From NCBI GenBank assembly GCA_019096155.1, contig JAHCVI010000001.1, positions 5,642,001-5,706,000 of the forward strand: a DNA stretch of 64,000 nucleotides, written 5' to 3'. The notes below the pieces were generated by a model. That model made no database searches. It was not told where the DNA came from and saw only the letters and a program-made list of their open reading frames with translations. The stretch comes from Staphylotrichum longicolle. Taxonomy: Eukaryota; Ascomycota; Sordariomycetes; Sordariales; Chaetomiaceae. Shown piece after piece: positions 33,673 through 45,035 of this stretch. The stretch's first letter is position 1, and each line of letters opens with the position of its first letter. The position numbers and the translations under genes are program-made.

Positions 33673-34511
33673 TGTTAGGTGATGTGTGAGTGGGCGTGAG
33701 AGCGGGTGTGTAAGTGAAAATGAGTGAAAATTGTTGATGTGAGAAGTGACTTAAACGAATACTTTAACGACGTATTTTACATTTTTTTATTTCAAAGGCT
33801 CCTTTGCGGCCATCAGTAGATTCAACCTACCCTCGGAGCAGAGGTCAGTTGAAAGGGTGTTGGTGTATGTGACTGTTGCCAGTGACTCTCGTTTTCACTG
33901 GGGAGACCTTGAAGCACCAAAACTCAGACAAGTCAGAAGGTGTATTTATCGGGGTTTCTTTCCCGATACAAGCATTCATCCCCTGGACCTGGTATGTCTG
34001 ATGCAGGTGCGGCCCGGCCCGATGACACTTTCCCCGGACCCTTGAACAGATGCACTGATGATGCAACCTTTCGGCCAAACTGTCAGGTTCGTGAGGCTGT
34101 CAGTGGTTTGGCCCAGGCTTTCAACACTTCACTTCCCTTCTTGTGTGAGATACATGCTGAGCGTATTGGTTCTGTAAGATACTACGCGAGGTACGAAGTC
34201 AAGTACAGTACACTCCGTGGGTTGCCTTAGGTAGGAAGGTTCTGATCTCGCCCAATCACCTCAAATCAAGGAAGTTTGGGTCAAGTTCTCTGTGGCCAAA
34301 AGAGCAAGAGCCAAATGGGCAACTCACAGCGATCTAGAGAAGAGAAGGCGGCATCAAGAGCATGATGCATGCTGGCTTTCCTCAGACATGGTTGAACTGT
34401 TGATAAGAGAGACAATTGTCACCAGTCATCCCAAGTTTCATGGTAACCAACACCATATTGGAGTATTATTCGCAATCTCTCAATCTACTCTATCGTAACA
34501 CCCCTCGCATC
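33673..34511. other. Divergent intergenic region
   Basis: Separates MTG1 (leftward) from the 34.5-kb gene (rightward). AT-richer near 33720-33800. No gene or known motif recognised. Confidence 0.6.
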
Positions 34512-35318
34512 ATGGCTGTAAAACAAGCTCGATACCGCAATGGATTGGGGACACAACGACGACGCCCGAGCGACCTCGACAGAAGGGCCGCCTGCAAGAG
34601 GATCGGCGCGCACTGGAACGACGATGTCATCGCCGAAGCGAGGCTGCTCATCATGCGGTGCCCGTGGGACGCGCGGCACGTCGACGACAACCACCTCGTC
34701 GCCAACGTCAAGACCGCCATCCTCGCTGGGGGCCGCAACCTCGACGTCTTTGCAGAAACCATCATTGCCGTCATGGCCTGGACAGACGGCGTCTTCCCGG
34801 ACTCGTGGCACCACGCTCTCACCCAGCTTCCCGGCCCGGCAGAGTTGTATCTCCGGTCCATTTTCGACGATTTCGAGACCCCCGGGAGCTCCCCGTTCTA
34901 GAAGACGTTTCTCGCGCCGCCGAGATCCATGGCGCAGTGGCTGAGGGACATTGGAGCCGGCGTCTGGAGCGAGGTGGGCCACACTTGGTCGCCGTCAGCT
35001 TCGGGTCATTTCAAACATTACTGACGGTGGGGCTTTGCGCAGGTGAAGGGCTTGTATCTTCTCGAAAGTGGTACCGATTCTGAAACGGACTGGACGGGAA
35101 CGTCACCGGCCGAACAATATCTCCGCACCCACGCGGACACACACCCTGCGATCGGCCAACAGAGCTCCTCCGAGGACGCTGACGACGAAGAGAGCCAGGC
35201 AGGAGAGCCGAATCGGCAGGGATCGCGTTCCCATAAGAAACACAAACACCGAGTCAGGTCTGCGGGCGCAGAATACCAGATTCCGAGAAATATCGTCGAG
35301 GCGGTGTTTTTGACTTAG
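34512..35318 (+). CDS. Uncharacterised protein gene with an internal in-frame TAG
   Basis: Family not recognised. ATG 34512; exon 1 34512-34973, intron 34974-35042 (69 bp, GTGGGC donor, GCGCAG acceptor), exon 2 35043-35318. The frame is open for 129 residues (ACKRIGAHWNDDVIAEARLL, then HLVANVKTAILAGGRNLDVF) and meets TAG at 34899-34901 after PGSSPF. It then continues in the same frame with KTFLAPPRSMAQWLRDIGAG before the splice and VKGLYLLESGTDSETDW after it, ending in a charged tail. The reading on both sides of TAG looks equally coding, so this is either a nonsense allele or pseudogene, a sequencing error, or a truncated 129-aa product. Total 246 codons including the TAG. Confidence 0.55.
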
Positions 35319-35853
35319 TCACTTGTCATCAAGGGGGCTCGCGTGGAAAATCTTGGGTGTTCCGATGAGGGGCCTTGAGCACGGCAGCTGGATACAAGCA
35401 GGCTGGAGATGTCCTGGCTTCTTTAGTTAGAAGGTTTCAGGCAACAGCGTCTATGAGATAGTAATTCAGGGCATATACCTAGTGAAATTCAGCGTGGCTT
35501 TTCACTTTTCACTTCCATCCGTCGGTGGCTGGATGGGTTCATTGGGCAAGGTTGTTGAACTCAGGGTCTAGAAACTGTCGCCCGAGTCGGGGTTGGAATC
35601 CGACGAACATGGAAAGCCTTCGTACCACTAGCATGTCCTTGATGATTGATCACTGGTCCTTGCTACTATATATCTCTATGCAGTGTCAAAGGTATTCTGT
35701 ATGCCCATCTCCCTCCCTACACTACGTAACTCTGTCAGCCCCGGTAAAGCTAAGGAGGGGGTACCGCGGCACGTAGTTTGGCACCTGTTCCGATCTCCTT
35801 CTCACCCATCATCGAGTCAACACTCATGTGGCTGTCCCCACAGCCCTGTCTGC
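35319..35853. other. Intergenic between convergent genes
   Basis: 3' flanks of the 34.5-kb gene and of the lipase gene. No supported feature. Confidence 0.6.
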
Positions 35854-37905
35854 TTACACGGGTGTGCCGTCGCCTTGGCCAGCCTCGCCAGACTTCGCCT
35901 TGAACGGACTCATATCCCCACCGTTCTGCGTAACCAACCCGTTGGTCTTCACCACAGTGGCGTCACCAAATTTCAGAACCCGCGGGTTGTCCGCGGTCAG
36001 CCTCTGCCGCCGTCGCGGTCGCAGCCCGTTCTCCTCCACAGCGACGCCCATATTCTCGCCCTCCTCCTCCCCACCACCACCAACCACCATTACCGACCTC
36101 ACTCTCCTCCTCCTCCTCGTGATTACTACTCCCCTCCCCACCACCGACCGCAGTACTCACATCGTCGCTCTCCTCCACCGCCCATCACTCCCCGCCCTCC
36201 CACGCCTCCCCCCCACAGGCGGACCGTTCAGCCCCGCCGACAGGCTCGAGTTGTGCCTGGCGATCCGATACCGCGCGTACTCCTCCCGCGTGTGCTCCGC
36301 GCCCGTGAAGCTCTCGAGCGCGTCAAACACGTGGGGGAAGACGTGCTCGTGGACGTCGCGCGCCCACAAAAAGTCGAGGTGCTCGTAGTGGCGGATCTCG
36401 TTGGCGAGGGTCTGCGCGGGCAGCTCGCGCAGCATGGCCTTGATGTCGACGAGCGAGTCGCTGCCGCCGTAGACGAGCACGATGGGCGTCTTGATGTTGC
36501 GCGTCGGGTAGCGGGCGACCTTGGTGTACTTGCTGCCCGAGGAGAGGAGCAGCGGCGGGTGGACGTCGTCGTCGTACATCTGGAAGGACTTGGTGCGGAT
36601 AATCTGGAACCAGTGGACGACCGACTTGGTGCTGGTGTACGAGTAGAGGTGCGGGTAGGCGGCGAGCTTCTGCGAGGTGCTGATGTTTTGCGTGCGCCAG
36701 TTGAAGAGGAAGGCCAGGCCGAGGTCGATGACCTTGGTGAAGAGGGGCGGGTAGAGGAGCGACTCCCACATGGTGGCCGAGCTGAGGATGGAGCGGCGGC
36801 CGAAGAGGAGGAAGAGGACCTGCGGCGAGGCCTTGACGAGGGCGTCGACGACGCCGTTGGAGAGCCCCGCGGGCGACATGGCTGGGGCGAGGGCGATGAA
36901 GACGTTGACCTGGTCGTTGAGCTTGGGGTGGACGGCCAGGCTCGCAAAGGCCTGGGCGGTACCCTGGGAGAAGCCGATGTAGGAGAGGGACGGCTGCCCC
37001 GTCGTGTCTAGGATGTAGCTAATGCTGTCGGGGATGTCGTGGAAGGCGAACTGGTCGATTGAAAAGTTCCAGAACTTGAGCGACGTGGGCGACGAGTAGA
37101 TGGACTTTTTGGAGTATTTGTTGCCGCGGTTATTCCCAAGCTTGACCATTGTTAGTCTGTTGCGCGTGCATATTGGTGAGCCCCCCCTTTCGGCTCGACG
37201 AGACTCACCCAGACGTCGAACCCCTTCTCGACCAAGACAAACGGTAAAGCGCGCTGCTCATCCGTGAGGCAAACCCACACTTCGCTGTTCATCAGCAGCC
37301 CATGGTGCAGATAAACGACGCGCTTCTTGACGCTCTTAGGGCCGCGGTTGACCTTGATGTCCTCCTCCCCTTTTCTCCATGCTAGCCGGTGCAGTCCGAG
37401 CAGGTACCCATCCTTGGTCTGCACGACATGCTCCTCGGCGGTGTACCCAAAGGTCGCGCACAGGTCGACAAAGTCGGAGGCATTTCGGATGGAGGTCGAG
37501 ATGGCTAAGGACACTCGGGTTAGCCACTCTTTTTACCTGGGTGTAGGAGCGAGGCGTACACTTTCTCCTCTGCCCTGCCCTCTTTTGTGCGGGGGTGGAT
37601 AACCTGTTGAACAGGCGCCGGGATATGGCGTAGAACAGCTCAAGCAAAGACGACGCTGCAGAGTGTTGTTAGCTGGACGAGAGTCGGCGGAGTGGTGCAA
37701 CCTCGGGGGGTTCCTCACGCAAAGCAAGAGTGAAGACGCGAATGAAGGCCTCGAGGCCTACGAGGAGAAAGGACCCGACGAGGGCGACATACTCGGTGCT
37801 ATCCGAGGACCAAATGGGTCAGCATCCAATTGCGCCGGCACTCAATGCAGAGAATGGGTGGAAGCGGTCTCACATGTTGAGGCGCCCGAGAAACGGGACA
37901 GGCAT
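35854..37905 (-). CDS. Steryl ester / triglyceride lipase, membrane-anchored (TGL1/YEH family)
   Basis: Alpha/beta hydrolase that cleaves neutral lipids at lipid droplets or ER membrane. Small 5' exons reconstruct the family N-terminus: 37905-37874, 37798-37719, 37655-37560, 37504-37209, then 37140 onward; introns of 75, 63, 55 and 68 bp all keep frame. Exons 1-3 give MPVPFLGRLNITEYVALVGS and a hydrophobic anchor (FLLVGLEAFIRVFTLALPSS). Then ASDFVDLCATFGYTAEEHVV, oxyanion-type YLHHGLLMNSEVW, DVWLGNNRGNKYSKKS, nucleophile elbow GFSQGT, acid in VYGGSDSLVD and His in HYEHLDFLW. The frame closes at 36157 (495 aa). Minus-strand sequence down to 35854 still looks coding in the same phase (VLKFGDATVVKTNGLVTQNG), reachable by a GTGAGT-donor intron at about 36116-36160; that last exon is tentative. 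Confidence 0.88.
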
Positions 37906-38637
37906 CTTGGCAGCTCCCAAGGGATGGGACTCTACCCCGTCATCTGTGCTGTGGTTTTGCTGCAGTTGGGGCCTTTCCCTGGAAAAAGACGTGATAACTT
38001 TGAGAGTCAAGCTAGGGGTATATTAGGTTTCAGGATCCGCGATCTCGGGAATCTCCTGAACTGTTGGTGGCGGTAGGGGATGGCATCCATGTCCTCGAGC
38101 TGCTGTGTGTGGCGGGGCGGAAGGCCATTTGCCTCAAATGGTGAAACAGGCCCTTGTGACATCACTCGTCACATGCAAATCACACAAGCATTGTGCCTCT
38201 GCCTCATGACCCCTGTTTCGAGGATGCCAACGGGCTTCCGCAGCAGACGAATCAAGGTCCCAGAGTCTTGTATTCCTCTAAAATACAATTAAATGCTGAT
38301 CGGGCTGGCGAATTGTTCTGCGCCCCAAGGTTAGCATGCTCCAACATGGCTCATCTGCCTCGGGATACGGGAAGCACTGAAGGGCATCGTCGAAGGCACA
38401 GGGTCTGACCTCGAACACTCAGCAGTTGGGATTCGCGTAATTTAGCGGCATTATCTATCGAAATGTAACGAAATTTTCGTATTGGAAACAGCCACTCCGA
38501 AAGCCAATCGGCACCCCTCCGCAAAGCTCAGACCAGAAACGCGCCCAGACTTGGCTGGACCAATTCCAGGACCCGCGGCTCTGGATTCCTCAAAGACTGA
38601 ACCCGTCGATCCCGTCGTTGTCGCCCACCACAACAAA
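37906..38637. promoter_or_regulatory. Divergent promoter region of the lipase gene and PET191
   Basis: 732 bp between two start codons facing away from each other. No particular binding site recognised. A functional link between the two genes is not obvious. Confidence 0.45.
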
Positions 38638-39104
38638 ATGCCCAGCTCATGTAAAGACATACGTGCGCGGCTCCTTGCCCGCCCCATCCACCGAATTTGC
38701 ACAAGCTAACATGGTCTCAAGGAGCCGCGCTTGCGCAATGCCTCCAGGAATCCGAGTGCGTCATGGTCGAGCGGCACACGGCCGCTGAGTGCATGCGCGA
38801 GCCCCTCGTCGACACGCTCCCGCTCAAGTGCCAGCAGCTCAAGAAGGCGTTTGGCGAGTGCCGCCGCGGCATGCTCGACATGCGCAAGCGGTTCAGAGGG
38901 AACCAGCCGGTCTCATGGGGCCAGCTTCAGCAGACGGAGAAGACGGGCGAGGGATATCAGCTATACGCGGGGAAATCGGCCTTCTCGGGGACGCGGGGCG
39001 AGACGGACGGTAACGAACCACCGCCAGAGGATTGGCGGCAAGCAGAGAATGATAAGTACCGGGCGGCGGCGGCGGCCGCGGGTGCAGCATCGAAACGACC
39101 ATGA
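38638..39104 (+). CDS. PET191: Cytochrome c oxidase assembly protein PET191 (COA5)
   Basis: Twin-CXnC protein of the mitochondrial intermembrane space needed for complex IV assembly. A 25-nt first exon (38638-38662) encodes MPSSCKDI; a 59-bp intron (GCTAAC branch, AAG acceptor) is removed; exon 2 is 38722-39104. 135 aa. Cysteines at 5, 15, 21, 32, 45 and 55 give CX9C, CX10C and CX9C spacings as in yeast Pet191: SCKDIRAALAQC, then CVMVERHTAAEC and CQQLKKAFGEC. FRGNQPVSWG parallels the yeast FTGNAPLSTG region. The C-terminal extension (YRAAAAAAGAASKRP) is longer than in yeast. No cleavable presequence, consistent with Mia40-dependent import. Confidence 0.95.
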
Positions 39105-40061
39105 CCATGGCGCCGAGAAAGGTCAGAGGGAGGCGACGCCCCTGAGCCCAGCGGGACGCAAGCCCCATGAAAACCGCGACGAAGCCGGCGATGGCCGGGA
39201 GCCGAGACCGACGAGCTGATGAAGGCATGACCTAAGGGCGCGGGAACCGTCAGCGAAGAGGGCAAAGAAGGGTACAAGCAGGGAGCTGTACGTGTACGAT
39301 ACTGTGCTCTTTCCGAGGTAGTAGTGGTTGGATGAGGGCAAACTGTGTATGGGATTACAGATTGCCTTTATATCACAAACGCTCTAGCAGAGATTCTTGC
39401 GTCTCTGGACGGATCCAGAAGGAGCGTTTGTCTCAAAATGTGTACCATAGTAACCTAAGTCTCCAGTCCATCGGGCTTTCGGGTTGAATCTAATCTTGCA
39501 GTTGCAGCTGGCATGAGCCCACAGATGCATGTTTCTGTTTGAGAGCTGTCCAGAAACACTGCACAGTACAAAGAAGGCATCAAGAACCCAGGTTCATCAT
39601 AGCGCGCCAAAGGTAAGGTCCACAGAATACTCAAGGCACCGAAGGTCGTAGCTGACTGAGCTATGAACCAGGACCCTGGTGCAACATCTGGCCGGGTTCC
39701 GCAAGTTCGCGCTAACCCGGCCACATGCGCCGGAGTTGATTCCAGGACTCTCGACAGACCAGGTAGGTAGGTCCACCAGACATCATCCGCCGCATGGATC
39801 ACGATGGCAAAACTCGCATTTTGAGGTGTGCAGCAAGCAGGACGTTGAGCATAGGGCATGTCGCGCTTCGTTCCTGCGCCGCCGTTTCTCTCCATTGTCA
39901 ATTGACCCAACGTTCTTACCACAACTAGACACCATCGCAGCCGCCTCGTCACCATGGGGGTTGCGTCGTCATTGAACCCAACGGACTGGTAACAGGCCTC
40001 GACCCCTCGACCCTCGACTCTCAGCGCGGCCTCACCACACTACGGTGCGCACAGCTTATCG
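39105..40061. other. Intergenic upstream of the metallophosphoesterase gene
   Basis: No gene recognised. A tandem GTAGGTAG-type stretch lies near 39762-39770 and the 39.9-40.06 kb part is the likely leader of the next gene. Confidence 0.55.
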
Positions 40062-41875
40062 ATGGCACCCCATATCATTTACTTGCTCCCTGGCCATCGG
40101 CGCGGGCCCGGCCGCTCTGCGATCGTCCTCCTCCTCGGGACGATTACATTCTTCACACTATGTCTATTCACAGTTCATTTGCCGGCGCTGCGACAGCTCA
40201 CCAGCGCGCGGCCATTAGCCGGGCCGAGAGACGGTCTGCGGATGACGTCTTCAGCTGAGCTTGCTGCACCAGCTCTAGCCCCAGCTCCAGCTCCCGCGCC
40301 AGCTCCTGCACCCGCCCCGGCGCCTGCGCCCCACCATAGATCCCATCATGGTCCCTCGGAGCTCGAGGTGATCCTCCGCATCATTGCACAGCACATGGCA
40401 AACATCAACGCGACTTACACAATGGAGTACGGGACCAACAGCCACCCGCGCTTCAAGGATGACCCGCCACAGCTGGTCGCGGACCTGCATCAGGAGCACG
40501 TCCCATCCTACACACCGCCCTCCCCAACCGAGGGGCCCGGCGACGGGGGGGACATCGCCCACGGCAGGAGACTGGTCATCGTGGGCGACGTGCATGGCCA
40601 CCTCTCCACCCTCAAAGCCCTTCTCCGGAAAATTGGCTTCGACAACAAACATGGCGACCACCTAATCCTCGCGGGCGACATCACCACCAAGGGCCCCGAT
40701 AGCAAAGGCGTTGTCAAGTTGGCCATGAAGCTCGGGGCGAGCGCCGTCAGGGGCAACCAGGACGACAAGGTGCTGGCGGCCGCCAGGGAGATCGGCCGTC
40801 TCTCGGTCGACGAGCAATCCAGGCTCGGGCCCCTGCAGAGCGATGAGGAAAACGATGGCGTCGAGGACGGCGGTGAGGACGGCGAAGTCGACGCAGAGAC
40901 CCGGAAAACGGACCATGCTCGAAGGGTCGCCCGCTCTCTCAGCCGCGCCCAGCTCGCCTGGCTCAGATCCCTCCCCATCATCCTCCGCATCGGGCACCTC
41001 CCAGATGCCACCGCGCCCCCGTGGAACGCCACCACTCTCGTCGTTGTCCACGGCGGGCTCGTGCCCGGCGTGAAACTCGAGAAGCAAGACCCCTGGGCCG
41101 TAATGAACATGCGGAGTCTAGTATACCCCGGCAAGGGTAAGGGCAAAGGCAAGAAAAAGAACAAGGGGAAGCACCCCAAACCCCACCAAGCAGACGTAAA
41201 CGGCGACGACAACGCCGCCGAGGATGATGACGATTACGACGACGACGAGGATCTCGTCGACGAAGCCAACACAGCAACAGCAACAGCCAACCCCGCCCTC
41301 GCCCCCGACGCCGTCGCGGTCCCCATCGACGGCCGCGACGGCGAACCCTGGAGCCACGCCTGGTAAATCCTCCCCGCCCGCTCCCGGCAACCCTCTTCCC
41401 CATTTCTCTGTACACTAACACCCGCCTTCCCCAGGAACCGGTATCAAAACCACCTCCCGCCCGCCGCCCCCACACCGTCGCCCTCTACGGCCACGACGCC
41501 CGCGCAGGCCTGCAAATCAATCCGGAAGTCGACATCTCCCCTTATGACTTCTCCTCCTCATCCTCCTCCTCCTCTTCTTCCTCCCCTTCCACAGAGACTA
41601 AAAAGAAACACCACCCAAAGAAGGAAAAAGGCCTCCGCTACGCCTTCGGCCTCGACTCGGGCTGCGGCCACGGCAAGACCCTCACCGCGCTGATCCTCGA
41701 GGCCGGCCCGCGGGGGGTGCGGCACCGGATCGAGCAGGCGGACTGCTCGGGCAGCAGCGGTCGTGCGCTGGCGAGTCAAGACGGCGACGGGAATGAGGCG
41801 GGGTTAAATCAAGAAGAGCATGGAAATGGGGGGAGAAGAAACCTCAGGTTGTCGTGGTGGGGTGAGGTGAGGTGA
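40062..41875 (+). CDS. Calcineurin-like metallophosphoesterase, Ppn2-type, membrane-anchored
   Basis: Likely Zn/Mn-dependent phosphatase or endopolyphosphatase of the vacuolar Ppn2 group. An N-terminal signal-anchor (SAIVLLLGTITFFTLCLFTV, residues about 26-45) is followed by an Ala-Pro repeat (about 68-91). Metal motifs: GDVHGHL, LAGDITTKGPDS, VRGNQDDKVL (Gln in the usual GNH position) and VVHGGLVPGV. Exon 1 40062-41362, intron 41363-41434 (72 bp, CACTAAC branch), exon 2 from 41435. After WNRYQNHLPPA the frame that starts at the splice loses coding sense, while the next frame gives HTVALYGHDARAGLQI and AFGLDSGCGHGKTLTALIL, conserved in the family, ending at TGA 41873-41875. One base appears lost in the C-rich stretch at about 41460-41475; restoring it gives exactly 580 aa. 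An acidic insertion (DDDDYDDDEDLVDE) is lineage-specific-looking. Confidence 0.83.
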
Positions 41876-41885
41876 GGTGAGGTGA
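41861..41885. repeat. GGTGA x5 tandem repeat
   Basis: Five perfect copies of the pentamer. The corrected stop codon of the metallophosphoesterase gene lies inside it, so slippage here would change the C-terminus. Confidence 0.92.
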
Positions 41886-42604
41886 TGTTTCCAGGCCACA
41901 ACTTGGCTTTTTTTTTTTTTCTCTCTTTTCTGTTTTGTCGTTCCTGCTGGTTCGTGTTACACAGCATACTGTTCAAGTTTAAGTTTAAGTTTTTTTTGGG
42001 GGGTCTGCCGCCCATGGGACAAACGTCACTGGTCATTCGATCTGGGAAGAGAGCAGAGGAGAGGGGGTCACGCGGTGGGCTGACTACTTGCATGCTTGCA
42101 TATCGGCGGCGTTTTCGCGTTTTGGTGTGGTGGTGTGGGTGCTTATCATATCAGGAGACTCGGCGGTGTGTGGGAGACGTTGAGTCTGAGAGTTGGGATT
42201 GGGACTTGAGAATGAGTGCATTGTGATCGAGTAAGGTACCTAAGGTAGTCAAAGGTAGAATGGATGGCACAAGCCGACATCAGTTGGTTTTTTGTGTTGT
42301 TATGTCGGAATGGGCAGATGTGTTCATGATACCACTCTCGCGAGTCCAATTCAGTCACACACTGCAGAGAGGAAGCATGGTGTTTGGTAGTCTCGACATG
42401 TTTTCATTTTTTTGCGCCTGTATCAGCAGTGCTAGCACGCTCCATAACCCAGTCCCGAAAGAATTCATCTCGGTCTTTGCTAACGATAACCCAGTCTACC
42501 CGTTGCGTGCAGCAAAGCATAATGTGTCCTCATTCTAGCATCATCATAAGAGAAAAGCGTCCATTAACCCCCACCGAGTTCCCGCCGCCGCTACAGAATC
42601 TGAT
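41876..42604. other. Intergenic between convergent genes
   Basis: 3' flanks of the metallophosphoesterase and transaldolase genes. T-run at about 41909-41920 and AGGTACCT palindrome at 42234-42241. No gene. Confidence 0.6.
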
Positions 42605-43974
42605 TTACTGCAGCTTGGACTTGATGATACCCTTGAGGGTGACGGCGTCGGCGGCGAACTTGCTGATGCCCTCGCGGAGCTTCTCGACGGCCATCTGGTC
42701 CTCGTTGAAGTCGAAGCGGAAGTTGGCCTCGGAGTTGATGTACGACTTCTTCTCGATGTCGAGCGAGCTGGCGCCGGCGGCATCGAGCTTCTTGGGGACA
42801 TCGGCATCCGAGTTCATGAGCTCCTCGAGGAGGTTGGGCTGTTGACGAAGTGGTTAGTAACTCCTTTTGAGGAAACGCCGACAAATTTTTTGAGGCTGAA
42901 AACTTACAGAGATGGTCAGGTAGTCGCAGCCAGCGAGCTCAGTGATCTCGCCAGTGTTGCGGAAGGAGGCACCCATGACGATGGTCTTGTAGCCGAACTT
43001 CTTGTAGTAATTGAAGATGCTCTTGACGCTGCTGACGCCCGGGTCCTCCTCCTTGGAGTAGTCCTTCTTGGTGGCCGCCTTGAACCAGTCAAGGATACGG
43101 CCGACGAAGGGCGAGATGAGGAAGGCACCAGCCTCAGCGGCGGCGATGGCCTGGACGAGGGAGAACATGAGAGTCAGGTTGGTGTTGATGCCGTGGTCCC
43201 GCTGCAGGATCTCGGCGGCCTTGATGCCCTCCCATGTCGAGGCGATCTTGATCAGGACACGGTCCTTGGAGATGCCCTCCTTCTCGTAGAGCTATTGCGG
43301 GCGAGTCAGTGGGTGTTCTTGCTTGTCGCGGCAAAACCCAAAAAAAAAAAAAAAAAAAAAAAATACCTTGATGATGTGGAGCGCCTTGTCGACCGACGCC
43401 TTGGTGTCGAAGGAGAAAGCGGCATCGACCTCGGTCGAGACCTTGCCGGGGATGATCTCGAGGATCTTCTTGCCGAACTGAACCAGGAGGTGGTCGAGCG
43501 CCGAGTCGACCTGGGTGTCGATGGAGCCACCCTCAGACTTGGCCTGCTTCACAGCCTCGTCTAGTAGCGCGGCATACTCGGCCTTCTTGGTCGCGGCGAG
43601 GATCAAGGACGGGTTGGTGGTGGCATCCTGGGGCTTGTACTTGCCAATGGCTGTGGGAAAACTGCGAGTCAGTAATTGTCGCGATCCGATCGGAGGGAGC
43701 GGGCGGCGGGGCGGGGTGCGCCAGCGCGGCAGGGTCTCAACTTACAAGCAAAGTCACCAGAGTCGCTGACAACGACCTAAAACAAGTGTCATGTCAGCAA
43801 AAACTACTCGGCACCTCAGAGAACCCAAGCGGCGATTCCAGCCGCAAACCGCAGTGTTGCTGATGGCGGCCACGCCCGGAGTGCAGAGAAACTTGCTCCC
43901 CAACGAGGGGTTTGGCGGGGTAATTGGTGACTTACAGTGCCAGTGGCCTTGAGCTGCTCGAGGGAGTTGGGCAT
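42605..43974 (-). CDS. TAL1: Transaldolase
   Basis: Cytosolic enzyme of the non-oxidative pentose-phosphate pathway, transferring dihydroxyacetone from sedoheptulose-7-phosphate to glyceraldehyde-3-phosphate. Five exons: 43974-43936, 43776-43746, 43650-43367, 43291-42908 and 42838-42605; introns of 159, 95, 75 and 69 bp. 323 aa, the usual length. It starts MPNSLEQLKATGTVVVSDSG, then YKPQDATTNPSLI. KDRVLIKIASTWEG carries the Schiff-base Lys; GINTNLTLMFSLVQAIAAAE and ISPFVGRILDW follow; YKTIVMGASFRNTGEI and LTISPNLLEEL cross the last junction. The third intron begins GTA then a run of 24 T (43340-43363 on the plus strand as A). The frame is intact. Confidence 0.97.
43340..43363. repeat. 24-nt poly(A) tract (poly(T) on the coding strand) inside a transaldolase intron
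   Basis: The run starts almost at the 5' splice site of intron 3. Homopolymers of this length are slippage-prone and hard to sequence. Confidence 0.95.
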
Positions 43975-45035
43975 GATGGGCAAAAACGGATTGACTGGAT
44001 GAGGAGCAATCAGGATGTGAGGATAGCACAGGCAAGAGGGAATGCAAGCTTTTCCTGCAAAAGAACAAAGATGCGTTGCTAAGGAACAGGATGGGCCTCC
44101 AGGACTTTTGGTTGGGAACGAAAGGGAGAGAGATCGCGGGTAATATCTCATGCTTTGGGTGGGGCGCCATCGTCATCCCCCTCGCCCCACCACCACCTCA
44201 CTCACCGTCGCCGCCTCTCCCCGCCGCCGACAAGTCGCACCCAACAAGCGATCCTGCCGCGCTCGGTCCTTTGCATCTCGCTCACATCATTTGCCCTCGA
44301 CTCGACCTCTGCTGCCGTGGCGAAACGGAAAAACCTGAAACAACAAAAAAGCGAAGTTCTAGACGCAGCCACAGCCGCTTTTCCTGCCGCATCACCCCAA
44401 AGGCCCTGATCTGATGCAGCAATGGAACGCGCGTGGAGCGATGCAGGATGCTCGGTTTCCGCTACGGGACAGAATAGCACTCACTGTATGCCGCACTGTC
44501 CCTGTCCTTGTCCGATCCCGCCCCACGAGCATCTCCGCCGATCCCGGGTCTCAACCATCTGAGGCTTTCTGAGCGGTTACTCAGCCGCGACAGCCAGGTT
44601 GACAGAGGTTGGCTCAGCAGAAACTCAGCGAAGAAGCGTGGTGCATCCCACGGCATGATTGGGCAATGGGCCTTGGGTCTCCACTGCCTCAAAATACCCG
44701 GGTGGGGGGTCTCCTTCAATGCCGCGGAGAATCCCTGCCTCAAATTACGTACCAGATCAAGCGCCATGATGAGAAAGATCGCAGGGTAAAAAAAAGGCAA
44801 ATGAGCAAGAGGTGCAAAAAAAAAAGCACTTGAGAATCAGGGGACAGCTCAGCAGCTCAGGCAGGGCCCAGGTAGGTCCAGGGAGGAGTTAGGCTTGGGA
44901 TACGCAGGTATGTATGGCGATGCAGTCAGGCGAGCCCGTATCGTCTCGTGTTTTTGTTCCATCTCCGGTTCCTCGGAGCACCCTCCTTTTGTGATACGAG
45001 ATAGTACATACGTTAGTCACGATCCAACCCCTCGT
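43975..45035. other. Intergenic upstream of transaldolase
   Basis: Promoter and leader of the leftward transaldolase gene and 3' flank of the leftward Tudor-SN gene. No gene recognised. Confidence 0.6.

Noticed and set aside
35683..37011. 442-codon open frame on the plus strand
   Set aside because: Antisense to the lipase exon carrying GFSQGT and the rest of the triad.
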